64,000 bases of DNA from JAITWN01 sp050486285 (GTDB lineage: Bacteria > Pseudomonadota > Gammaproteobacteria > SZUA-140): contig JBJHCZ010000017.1 of NCBI GenBank assembly GCA_050486285.1, positions 4,740 through 68,739 of the forward strand, written 5' to 3'. The first letter of the stretch is position 1. Each line of letters opens with the position of its first letter. Positions 7,152 through 17,924 of this stretch are shown piece after piece. The notes below the pieces were generated by a model that did no database searches, was not told the origin of the DNA, and saw only the letters and a program-made list of their open reading frames with translations. Position numbers and translations under genes: made by a program.

Positions 7152-8861
7152 ATGTTCGCCAGCGCGTTGCGCGAGACCCTCAAGGAGGGTTATACGCTGC
7201 GGTCGTTCCGCGGCGATCTCGCCGCCGGCCTGACCGTCGGCATCGTCTCGCTGCCGCTGGCGATGGCGCTCGCGATCGCGGTCGGCGTGCCGCCGCATCA
7301 CGGCCTCTATACCGCGATGATCGCCGGCGCGCTCATCGCGCTGTGCGGCGGCTCGCGCGTCAACATCTCGGGTCCGACCGCGGCCTTCGTCGTGGTGCTC
7401 TTGCCGATCACGCATCAATACGGCCTCGGCGGCCTGCTGATCGCGGGATTCATGTCCGGCCTGATCCTTGTCGCGCTCGGACTCGCGCGCTTGGGGCGGC
7501 TGATAGAACTGGTGCCGTATCCGGTCACGGTCGGTTTCACCTCCGGCATCGCGACGGTGATCGTGCTGCTGCAGGTCAAGGACTTCTTCGGCCTCACCAT
7601 CGGCGAGTTCGATCCGCATTTCCTCGAGAAGGTGATTGCGATCGGCGCCGCGCTGCCGACGATCCGCTGGGAGGACACCGCGATCGCGGTGCTGACGCTC
7701 GCGCTGCTGATCGGGTGGCCGCGCCTGAAGACGCGGCTGCCGGCGGCGCTGGTCGCGCTGACGATCGCGTCGCTCGCCGGCTATGCCGCGATGCGCTGGC
7801 TGCCCGGCTTCACGATTGCCACCGTCGGCAATACCTTCAGCTACAGCATCGGCGACCTCGCCGGCCTCGGCATCCCGCCGGTGCTGCCGCATTTCGCCTG
7901 GCCGTGGGAGCTGCCGGGCGCGGACGGCGAGCCGATCGGTCTGTCGTTCAAGCTCGTCAACAGCCTGCTCGGCGCGGCGATGGCGATCGCCGCGCTGGCC
8001 GCGATCGAGTCGCTGCTGTGCGCGGTCATCGCCGACGGCATGGCGGGGCGCCGTCACGATCCGAACGCGGAACTGGTCGGGCAGGGCATCGGCAATCTGT
8101 GCGTGCCGTTCTTCGGCGGCATCCCGGCGACCGCGGCGATCTCGCGCACCGCGGTCAGCATCCGCAACGGCGCGGTGTCGCCGATTGCCGCGGTGATCCA
8201 TGCCGGTGTGATCCTCGTCGCGCTGCTCGCGCTCGCCGGCGTGCTCGGGCATATCCCGATGGCCGCGCTCGCGGCGTTGCTGATCGTCGTCGCCTGGCAC
8301 ATGGCCGAGGCGCGCCACTTCGTCCGCATCCTGCGTACCGCGCCCGGCAGCGACGTCGCGGTGCTGCTGACCTGCTTCCTGCTGACGGTGGTGTTCGACA
8401 TGACGATCGCAGTGGCGGTCGGCATCGCGCTGGCCTCGCTGCTGTTTATCCGGCAGACGGCGCAGCGCACCGAGATCAGCCTGGTCAGAGCGGAGGCGCA
8501 GACGCGCGAGTCGGTCGCGCCGGCCGGGGTGGCGATCTACGACATCAACGGCGCGTTGTTCTTCGGCGCCGCCCACAAGGCGATGCGTACCCTGGAGGAG
8601 CTGCCGCGCGACGTCCGCGTCGTCGTGCTCGACATGACCGACGTCACGCTGCTCGACATGACGGCGATGTGGCTGATGAACGAGCTGATCCTGAAGTTCG
8701 GACGCAACGGCGTCGGCGTCATCATCAGCGGGCTGCGGCCGCGGATGGTGCTGAAACTGCGCCGGGCCGGGATCCGCAAGCGCCTCGGTCGCGTCGAGTT
8801 CACGCGTTCGATCGCGGAGGCGTTGCAACGCGCGGAGTCGATGAACACGGCACAGCCCTGA
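7152..8861 (+). CDS. dauA: SulP-family anion/dicarboxylate transporter with STAS domain (DauA-like)
   Basis: The 569-residue protein has about 12 membrane segments in residues 20-435 and a C-terminal STAS domain (about 455-560). The signatures SGPTAAFVVVLLPI, PVTVGFTSGI, AAIESLLCAVIADGMAG and ATAAISRTAVSIRNGA closely follow E. coli DauA (C4-dicarboxylate uptake). The related BicA proteins carry bicarbonate, so in a probable autotroph bicarbonate uptake is an alternative. The STAS domain contains LDMTDVTLLDMTAMW at the usual regulatory position. It is probably co-transcribed with amylosucrase, an unusual pairing. Confidence 0.85.
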   Translation: MFASALRETLKEGYTLRSFRGDLAAGLTVGIVSLPLAMALAIAVGVPPHHGLYTAMIAGALIALCGGSRVNISGPTAAFVVVLLPITHQYGLGGLLIAGFMSGLILVALGLARLGRLIELVPYPVTVGFTSGIATVIVLLQVKDFFGLTIGEFDPHFLEKVIAIGAALPTIRWEDTAIAVLTLALLIGWPRLKTRLPAALVALTIASLAGYAAMRWLPGFTIATVGNTFSYSIGDLAGLGIPPVLPHFAWPWELPGADGEPIGLSFKLVNSLLGAAMAIAALAAIESLLCAVIADGMAGRRHDPNAELVGQGIGNLCVPFFGGIPATAAISRTAVSIRNGAVSPIAAVIHAGVILVALLALAGVLGHIPMAALAALLIVVAWHMAEARHFVRILRTAPGSDVAVLLTCFLLTVVFDMTIAVAVGIALASLLFIRQTAQRTEISLVRAEAQTRESVAPAGVAIYDINGALFFGAAHKAMRTLEELPRDVRVVVLDMTDVTLLDMTAMWLMNELILKFGRNGVGVIISGLRPRMVLKLRRAGIRKRLGRVEFTRSIAEALQRAESMNTAQP

Positions 8862-8880
8862 TAGGCCGTGCCGCGGCCGT

Positions 8881-11981
<3,101 letters not shown>

Positions 11982-11982
<1 letters not shown>

Positions 11983-13064
11983 CAGGGCATACGCTCCAGC
12001 AGCTCACGCAGCGACACGGTGCCGTCATCGATGCCGGCGATCGAGACCTTGTCGCCGGGACGTACGCGCGTCGCGCCGTGGCTGATGACCTTGTCGCCGG
12101 GGCGCAGCCCGTCGAGGATCTCGACCTGGCCCGCGCGCCGCGCGCCGATGCGGACCTCGCGGCGCACGACGGTATTATCGCCGGCCTCGTCGACGATGAA
12201 GACGAAGTTCTTCTCGCCGAGCGGGATCAGCACTTCCTCGGGCATGACGATGTTGTCGCGGATATCGCGCGACAGCTCGATGTTCATCAGCAGGCCGGGA
12301 CGCAGCAGGCCGTCCGGATTCGGGATCTGCGCGCGCACCATCACCGAGCGCGTGACCGGATCGACGCGGGTATCGATCGCGTTGACGCGGCCGTGAAACT
12401 CGCGGCCGGGAAAGGCCTCGGTGCGGGCGACGACCGGCAGGCCGGTGCGCAACATGCCGAGGAAGCGGCTCGGCACCGGCAGTTCGAGCTTCATCGAACT
12501 GATGTCATCGAGCGTCGTGATGACGTCATTCGGTTCCACCAGCGCGCCGAGACTGATGTTGCGCAGGCCCAGCACGCCGTCGAAGGGCGCGCGGATCATG
12601 CGGTCGGCCAGACGGGCCTCGATCGCCTTGACGCGCGCCTGCGCGGCCTCCCATTCACGCTGACGCTCGTCGAGCAGCGACAGCGGCGCCTGGCGCTGGG
12701 CATGCAGCGATTTCACGCGCTCGTACTGGCGAGCGGCCTCCGCGACCGTGACCTTCGCCTCCTCGAGCAGCGCGTGCTCTTCGGCGCTGGTCATCTCGAT
12801 CAGCAGTTGTCCGGCCGTGACGCGGTCGCCGTCGTCGAAATGGATCGCGCTGACGGTCTCGGTGATCGTCGTCGAGATGATGATCGATTCATTCGCGCGC
12901 AGCGTGCCGAGCGCCTCGATGCGGTCCTCGAAACGATCGATGCGGGCCTCGGAGACGATGACCGGCGCGGCGGCGTGCGCCGCCGGCAACAACAGCATCA
13001 GCAGGATCGGCAGCAATCGGACATGAGTCGGCGCAGCGGCCGTTAGGCAGGTCCCTTGGGGCAC
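11982..13064 (-). CDS. RND efflux periplasmic adaptor (membrane fusion protein)
   Basis: The 360-residue adaptor is placed at a GTG start (13064), because AGGAG lies 6 nt upstream and a clean signal sequence follows (RLLPILLMLLLPAAHA). An ATG at 13142 would add 26 residues without improving either. The body shows the lipoyl/barrel-sandwich half-motifs, an alpha-helical hairpin (residues about 95-150, HALLEEAKVTVAEAARQYER) and the conserved DRMIRAPFDGVLGLRNIS. It bridges the permease encoded immediately downstream to an outer-membrane channel. Confidence 0.88.
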
Positions 13065-13273
13065 GGCTATCTCCTGGTTTGTACTCGATGCGCTGGCGCG
13101 GGTCGGTCCTGCCAGATATCGACCATTATGCTGATTTTTCAAGGTCGGCGAAATCGCCGGGCGATAAGGTAACAGACAGCGGAGGGCGGCAGAGGTTCAG
13201 AATCGGGACGGGCGGGTTGCCGGCGCTTCCCTGCGCCGGCCGATACTCAGATGAGCGTCAACCCGTACTGCGC

Positions 13274-13534
13274 TCAGTGATCGTGCGTATGCGGTTCCTT
13301 GTCGTGTCCCGGATGCGAGTGCTCGTGCTGGCCGAGATCCTTGTCGGCATGCTTGTGATCATGGCCGCCGCCGCCGCTGTGATCGTGCGAATGCGTGTGC
13401 TCATGCGCGTGGTCGTGCGCATGCTCATGAGTGTGCTCGTGGGCGTGGGTGGTGCCGTCCTTGTGCGAATGCTTGTGATCGTGTTCGTGCTTGTGCTTGT
13501 GATCGTGTTCGTGCTTGTGCGAATGGTCACCCAT
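13274..13534 (-). CDS. Extremely histidine-rich small protein
   Basis: 33 of 86 residues are His (about 38%), nearly all in alternating H-x pairs with Asp, Glu, Lys, Thr or Ala. There is no signal peptide, Cys or membrane segment. The composition points to binding or storage of Ni, Zn, Co or Cu, as in Hpn-like and HypB/SlyD-tail histidine stretches. It lies between a small ORF and the RND adaptor on the same strand (about 210 bp before the adaptor start). The ORF is clear, with a matched start (MGDHSHKHEHDHKH) and a His-rich stop region. The reverse strand is also open, but this frame is the one with biased, coherent composition. Confidence 0.72.
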   Translation of the reverse strand: MGDHSHKHEHDHKHKHEHDHKHSHKDGTTHAHEHTHEHAHDHAHEHTHSHDHSGGGGHDHKHADKDLGQHEHSHPGHDKEPHTHDH

Positions 13535-13570
13535 GTCAGCTCTCCTTGTTGTAGTGAACGTGGTCCGGAT

Positions 13571-13771
13571 TCAATCCCGTCTCAGAAACTTCGACTTGCG
13601 CAACGGGATCACGCGGCCGTCGGTGGATAGCAGGAACGGTCCTTGTCCACGCGGGGTCCTGAACATCTGATGCCCGGCATCGTGCCGCTCGGCATGAGTG
13701 CTGCGTGCCTTGTCGCGCCCGCTCCTGTTCGCCAGGAGTTTCGGGAAAAACCGACCGAGGAATCGTTTCAT
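13571..13771 (-). CDS. Small basic hypothetical protein
   Basis: A 66-residue ORF. The start at 13771 is chosen because GGAGG lies 9 nt upstream; an ATG three codons earlier would sit directly on that ribosome site. The sequence begins MKRFLGRFFPKLLANRSG and ends DGRVIPLRKSKFLRRD, so it is basic with an amphipathic N-terminus. It precedes the His-rich protein by 36 bp on the same strand and is probably in one transcript with it. No family is recognised. Confidence 0.5.
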   Translation of the reverse strand: MKRFLGRFFPKLLANRSGRDKARSTHAERHDAGHQMFRTPRGQGPFLLSTDGRVIPLRKSKFLRRD

Positions 13772-13874
13772 GGCGGTCATCCTCCCTGGATAAGCCTGTA
13801 CCGAGCATAGCGCAGAAATATGACAATTTCAATAAATGATCATATTGTTGATTTTCAAGGAAGTCCTGAAACGA

Positions 13875-13898
13875 CAAGGGCCCGTTTCCGGGCCCTTG
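13875..13898 (-). terminator. Stem-loop terminator downstream of yccA
   Basis: A perfect 10-bp GC-rich stem (CAAGGGCCCG with its complement) has a 4-nt loop that reads GAAA on the minus strand. It lies 26 bp past the yccA stop. Only a weak T-run (TCGTTTC) follows on the minus strand, so termination strength is uncertain. Confidence 0.55.
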
Positions 13899-13924
13899 AG
13901 GATTTCACGCCTGTGGTGTGCGCC

Positions 13925-14596
13925 TCAATCGTCGCCGTTGAAGGCGCCGAGGATGTGCAGCAGGCTGGTGAACAGATTGTAGATGCTGACGTACAGCGTG
14001 ATGGTCGCGAGGATGTAATTGGTCTCGCCGCCGTGGACGATCTGGCTGGTCTGATAGAGGATCAGCCCCGACATCAGCAGGATGAACATCGCCGACATCG
14101 CGAGGCTGACGACCGGCAGCGTGAACAGCACCGCGGTGATCGCGCCGACGAAGGCGACGAGGATGCCGACCGCGAGGAAGCCGCCGAGGAAGCTGAAGTC
14201 CTTGCGCGTCGTCAGCGCATAGGCCGACAGGCCGAGGAAGATCGCCGCGGTGCCGCCGAAGGCGGTCATGACGACCTGGTCGCCGCCCGGCACCGACAGA
14301 TAGTGGCCGAGGATCGGCCCGAGCGTCAGGCCCATGAAGCCGGTCAGCGCGAACACCGACAGCAGGCCCCAGCCGCTGTTGCGCAGGCGATAGGTCAGGA
14401 ACAGCAGTCCGAAGTAACCGACCAGCGTCAGCAAGAGGCCCGGATGGGGCAGGTTCAGGCTCAGCGAGACCCCGGCCATCGCGGCGCTGAACAGCAGCGT
14501 CATCGACAGCAGGCCGTAGGTATTGCGGATCAGCTTGTTGCTCGCCAGTACCGAGGCGGCCGGCGCGCGGGTATAGGTCTGTTGTACGGGATTCAT
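13925..14596 (-). CDS. yccA: Bax inhibitor-1/YccA family membrane protein
   Basis: The 223-residue protein has seven predicted membrane segments and matches YccA in length (E. coli about 219). The start at 14596 (MNPVQQTYTR) is favoured over the longer ORF because GGAG lies about 8 nt upstream and the extension would run through the tRNA-Ser region. Typical features are KLIRNTYGLLSMTLLFSA at the N-terminus and NYILATITLYVSIYNLFTSL near the end. YccA is a substrate and modulator of FtsH. hflK and hflC, which also act on FtsH, lie a few kilobases downstream. Confidence 0.9.
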   Translation of the reverse strand: MNPVQQTYTRAPAASVLASNKLIRNTYGLLSMTLLFSAAMAGVSLSLNLPHPGLLLTLVGYFGLLFLTYRLRNSGWGLLSVFALTGFMGLTLGPILGHYLSVPGGDQVVMTAFGGTAAIFLGLSAYALTTRKDFSFLGGFLAVGILVAFVGAITAVLFTLPVVSLAMSAMFILLMSGLILYQTSQIVHGGETNYILATITLYVSIYNLFTSLLHILGAFNGDD

Positions 14597-14713
14597 CGAC
14601 TTCTCCAAACCTCCGGATTGAGACTCATCGGGAAATATAGTATCACGATCGCGGGGATACAACCCCGGCCGCGCCGGGGGCTCTCTGATATAGTATGCTG
14701 GCATGTCCGCGCG

Positions 14714-14801
14714 GGAGAGGTGGCTGAGCGGTCGAAAGCGGCGGTCTTGAAAACCGTTGACCCGCAAGGGTCCGGGGGTTCGAATCCCTCCCTCTCCGCC
14801 A
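14714..14801 (+). tRNA. tRNA-Ser (UGA anticodon)
   Basis: An 88-nt tRNA with acceptor GGAGAGG pairing CCTCTCC, D-arm, anticodon loop CTTGAAA (anticodon TGA), a long class II variable arm, a T-arm with GGTTCGAATCC and an encoded CCA end. It closely resembles E. coli tRNA-Ser(UGA). It lies divergently from yccA. Confidence 0.97.
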
Positions 14802-14990
14802 AATATCGGCAGGCGCTTGTCTTACCGGTTCGGTATCATAGACCTCGTGGATTGAGGGATTCGAACCCCCGGTTTCAATCGGCTGGTTCGACAGCCGGGC
14901 GGAGCCCGGATGAACGGCGTCGCGCAGCGACGGCGGCCCGCAGGGCGAGGGCCGAAGGCCCGAGTAATCCCTCCCTCTCCGCCAAATATC
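14783..14990 (+). repeat. Duplicated tRNA-Ser 3' end flanking a small insert, with an inverted T-arm copy
   Basis: A perfect 25-bp direct repeat joins the tRNA 3' end (14783-14807, running 6 nt past the CCA) to a second copy at 14966-14990. Inside the about 160-bp interval, 14854-14872 is a perfect 19-bp inverted copy of the tRNA T-arm region (14772-14790). A tRNA 3' end repeated downstream is the signature of an integrase attachment site. No integrase is present, so this would be the scar of a lost or very small element. Confidence 0.65.
14880..14961 (+). repeat. Array of minihairpins with GNA triloops
   Basis: A hairpin at 14880-14897 (6-bp stem) is followed by four minihairpins whose loops are all GNA: CGGGC-GGA-GCCCG (14896-14908), CGTCGC-GCA-GCGACG (14918-14932), GCCC-GCA-GGGC (14936-14946) and GGGCC-GAA-GGCCC (14949-14961). 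GNA triloops are known to be unusually stable in single-stranded DNA. The array fills the insert behind tRNA-Ser. Confidence 0.6.
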
Positions 14991-14991
14991 T

Positions 14992-15109
14992 GGGGTCAGA
15001 GTCGTTTGATCACAACTGTCCCCGCGAGGTGTCAATGGGGTCAGAGTCGTTTGATCACTACCATCACCTCGTCATCCGGGGACAGTTGTGATCAAACGAC
15101 TCTGACCCC
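14992..15109 (+). repeat. GGGGTCAGAGT-type palindromic repeat cluster
   Basis: A 32-bp sequence beginning GGGGTCAGAGTCGTTTGATC (14992-15023) is repeated in part at 15037-15058 (22 bp) and in perfect inverted form at 15078-15109. Together they can fold into a 32-bp stem. The same GGGGTCAGAGT head forms a palindrome at 39641. Such heads resemble REP-type elements mobilised by RAYT transposases. No transposase lies in the window. The cluster ends 15 bp before miaA. Confidence 0.7.
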
Positions 15110-15124
15110 GATAGATTCCGACGC

Positions 15125-16078
15125 ATGAAGCAAGCCCCCCCCCTCGTCCTCGCGCTGATCGGCCCGACCGCGGCCGGCAAGACCGATGTCGCCGTCGAGC
15201 TGGCGACGCGCTTCCCGCTCGATATCGTCAGCGTCGATTCGGCGATGGTCTATCGCGGCATGGATATCGGTACCGCGAAGCCGGGGGCGGATGTCCTCGC
15301 GCGGGCCCCGCACCGGCTGATCGATCTCTGCGATCCGTCCGAGCCGTATTCGGCGGCGATGTTCCGCGCCGATGCGCTGCGCGAAATCGACGCGATCCTG
15401 GCCGCGGGGCGGACACCGCTACTGGTCGGCGGTACGATGCTGTATTTTCGCGCCCTCGAACGGGGGCTGTCCGGGTTGCCCCCGGCGGATCCCGCGACCC
15501 GCCGCCGCCTCGAGGAGGAGGGGCGGCGTCTCGGCTGGCCGGCCCTGCACGCGCGGCTGTCGCAGGGCGACCCGGCCGCGGCCGAGCGCATCCATCCGAA
15601 CGATCCGCAGCGCATCCAGCGCGCCCTCGAGGTCCTCGAACTGACCGGTCGGCCGATGAGCGCGCTGCTCGGCCGCGGCGACGCTGAACCGTTGCCGTTC
15701 TCGATGGTCAAAATCCACGTGATGCCCGAGGATCGTGCCGGGCTGCACCGGCGCATCGAGCAGCGCTTCCGTCAGATGATGGAGATCGGTCTGCTCGGGG
15801 AGGTGGAGACCCTGTATAAAAGAGGGGATCTCGCGCCGGACCTGCCGGCGATCCGGGCGGTCGGTTATCGCCAGCTGTGGGAGTACCTCGACGGGGAGAC
15901 GGACCTGCCCGCCGCGGTCACGCGCGCGATCACCGAGACCCGACGGCTCGCCAGGCGGCAGTTGACATGGATGCGGGCCGACGCGGCGGCCGCGCGATTT
16001 TCGGGCTACGGCCCGGATGAAATCGACGGGATCTTGAAATACGTCGCAGGCGTCACCCATTATCAGCCTGCGCCTTGA
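15125..16078 (+). CDS. miaA: tRNA dimethylallyltransferase
   Basis: The 317-residue enzyme transfers dimethylallyl to A37 of tRNAs that read UNN codons. It has the P-loop GPTAAGKT at residues 13-20, the DSAMVYRGMDIGTAKP substrate loop and the helical insert typical of MiaA. The neighbour order miaA-hfq-hflX-hflK-hflC-hisZ-purA is the classic gammaproteobacterial arrangement. mutL, which often precedes it, is absent; the upstream space holds tRNA-Ser and repeats. Confidence 0.97.
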   Translation: MKQAPPLVLALIGPTAAGKTDVAVELATRFPLDIVSVDSAMVYRGMDIGTAKPGADVLARAPHRLIDLCDPSEPYSAAMFRADALREIDAILAAGRTPLLVGGTMLYFRALERGLSGLPPADPATRRRLEEEGRRLGWPALHARLSQGDPAAAERIHPNDPQRIQRALEVLELTGRPMSALLGRGDAEPLPFSMVKIHVMPEDRAGLHRRIEQRFRQMMEIGLLGEVETLYKRGDLAPDLPAIRAVGYRQLWEYLDGETDLPAAVTRAITETRRLARRQLTWMRADAAAARFSGYGPDEIDGILKYVAGVTHYQPAP

Positions 16079-16194
16079 ATGCTACAATGTCATACGCGAA
16101 GAATGGGCTTGCCGACACGGAAAGTCGACTGCGAGCGCTCGTGTGCCTGACAATAACCATTACATAATGCTGGTCCAGAACAAGGAGAACGATC

Positions 16195-16440
16195 ATGGCC
16201 AAAGGGCAGAGCTTGCAGGACCCGTTTCTGAACGCATTGCGCAAGGAGCATGTGCCGGTGTCCATCTACCTGGTCAACGGAATCAAGTTGCAGGGGCAGG
16301 TCGAGTCCTTCGACCAGTTCGTCGTGCTGCTCAAGAATTCCGTCAGCCAGATGGTCTATAAACACGCGATCTCGACGATCGTGCCGTCGAGGAACATCAA
16401 ACTGGCCGTCCAGGACGATGCCCAGGCCGGCGATGACTGA
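16195..16440 (+). CDS. hfq: RNA chaperone Hfq
   Basis: The 81-residue Sm-like protein forms a hexamer that pairs small RNAs with mRNAs. The Sm1 segment (VPVSIYLVNGIKLQGQVESF) and the Sm2 signature YKHAISTIVPSR are intact, as is the distal-face N-terminus QSLQDPFLNAL. The acidic C-terminal tail is short. AGGAGA lies 7 nt before the ATG. The 116-bp gap to miaA gives room for its own promoter. Confidence 0.98.
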   Translation: MAKGQSLQDPFLNALRKEHVPVSIYLVNGIKLQGQVESFDQFVVLLKNSVSQMVYKHAISTIVPSRNIKLAVQDDAQAGDD

Positions 16441-16466
16441 TTACCCGACCGGGGGTTCCCGCGCTC

Positions 16467-17885
16467 TTGTTTGAGAGACCCCAAACCGGTACACGGGCGA
16501 TCCTCGTTCAACTGGATTTCCGTTCGGACCACAGGCAGGACAGTCGGGAAGAATTTACCCAGCTCGCGGTTTCCGCGGGCGTCGAGCCGGTCGCGGCGAT
16601 CGGCGGCACGCGCGCGCGGCCGGACCCGCGGCTGTTCATCGGCTCGGGCAAGGCCGACGAGATCCTCGACACCGTCAAGCAGTCGGGCGCCGAGATCGTG
16701 CTGTTCAATCACGCGCTGAGCCCGGTGCAGGAGCGCAATCTCGAGCGCCATCTGAGTTGTCGGGTGCTCGACCGCACCGGCCTCATCCTCGACATCTTCG
16801 CGCAGCGCGCGCGGACCTTCGAGGGCAAGCTGCAGGTCGAGCTCGCGCAGTTGAAACACCTCGCGACGCGGCTGGTCCGCGGCTGGTCGCACCTCGAGCG
16901 ACAGAAGGGCGGTATCGGCCTGCGCGGCCCGGGTGAGACGCAGCTCGAGACCGACCGCCGGCTGGTCGACAAGCGCATCCGCCAGCTCGACCGGCGACTC
17001 GAGCGGGTGCGCCGTCATCGCGAGCTGAGCCGTCGATCGCGTCACAAGGCGACGGTGCCGGGGGTGTCGCTGGTCGGTTATACCAATGCGGGCAAGTCGA
17101 CGCTGTTCAATCGCCTGACCGGCGCCGGCGTCTACCAGGCGGACCAGTTGTTCGCGACGCTCGATCCGACGCTGCGTCGTCTGGAATTGCCGGGACTCGG
17201 TCACGCGGTGATCGCCGACACGGTGGGCTTCATCAGCGATCTGCCGCCCGATCTCGTCGCGGCGTTTCGCGCGACGCTCGAGGAGACCGTCGATGCCGAT
17301 CTGCTGCTGCATGTCATCGACGCGCACGACGATCAGCATGACGAGCAGGCCGCCGAGGTAAACCGGATCCTGCAGGACATCGGGGCCGGGGAGATTCCCC
17401 AGATCGAGGTTTACAACAAGATAGACCTGAGGCACGATGACAGGCCCCGCATCGATTACGACGCCGATGGCCGTCCGTGGCGCGTGTGGATCTCCGCGCA
17501 GACCGGCGCCGGCATCGATCTGCTCGAAAGCGCGATCGCCGCGCTGCTGCTCCGCGATGGCCGCGAGCCCCCGGCATTGCCGGCGGGAGCCGCGAATGAC
17601 GGCGCCGCGAGTACTATCGGGGCCGCGAGCGCGCGGGAACTGCCGCTGCGCCGTCTGTGCCTGCAACCGAGCGCAGGACGGCTCAGGGCAAAGCTGTTCG
17701 AATGGAACGTCGTCCGCCACGAGACCATCAGTGAGCGGGGCGAATGGATTGTCGACGTGGTGATGAGACCCGGCATGCTCGAATTCCTGGGTCGCCATGA
17801 GGATTGCACGGTCATTGCGCCGAACGGTGCCGGCCACGGCGCTTGCGATGCATCCCCGGGCACCCTAAAATCGGTCGGTTTGTGA
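16467..17885 (+). CDS. hflX: GTPase HflX (ribosome-associated), TTG start
   Basis: The 472-residue ribosome-splitting GTPase starts at TTG (16467). The resulting MFERPQTGTRAILVQL aligns with the E. coli HflX N-terminus, which supports that start over later ATGs. The N-terminal HflX domain includes GSGKADEI and FNHALSPVQERNLE. The G domain has G1 GYTNAGKS, G3 DTVGF and G4 NKIDL. The C-terminal region after residue 365 carries an Ala/Gly-rich stretch not needed for the fold. It sits 26 bp after hfq. Confidence 0.95.
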   Translation: MFERPQTGTRAILVQLDFRSDHRQDSREEFTQLAVSAGVEPVAAIGGTRARPDPRLFIGSGKADEILDTVKQSGAEIVLFNHALSPVQERNLERHLSCRVLDRTGLILDIFAQRARTFEGKLQVELAQLKHLATRLVRGWSHLERQKGGIGLRGPGETQLETDRRLVDKRIRQLDRRLERVRRHRELSRRSRHKATVPGVSLVGYTNAGKSTLFNRLTGAGVYQADQLFATLDPTLRRLELPGLGHAVIADTVGFISDLPPDLVAAFRATLEETVDADLLLHVIDAHDDQHDEQAAEVNRILQDIGAGEIPQIEVYNKIDLRHDDRPRIDYDADGRPWRVWISAQTGAGIDLLESAIAALLLRDGREPPALPAGAANDGAASTIGAASARELPLRRLCLQPSAGRLRAKLFEWNVVRHETISERGEWIVDVVMRPGMLEFLGRHEDCTVIAPNGAGHGACDASPGTLKSVGL

Positions 17886-17924
17886 AGGCGGACACTCAGG
17901 ATGCGAAAAGAGACAGGACAATCC

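Noticed and set aside
5105..7183. Long minus-strand ORF (692 codons) opposite amylosucrase, and similar long antisense ORFs elsewhere
   Set aside because: GC-rich codon use leaves antisense frames open; composition is Arg/Val/Asp-biased without domains, while the plus strand encodes complete catalytic motifs.
14820..14872. A second tRNA gene suggested by GATTCGAACCCCC
   Set aside because: Only a T-arm fragment in inverted orientation; no acceptor, D-arm or anticodon arm.
14714..15109. CRISPR array suggested by several repeats close together
   Set aside because: Repeats are few, mixed in direction and of different sequences, with no regular spacers or cas genes.
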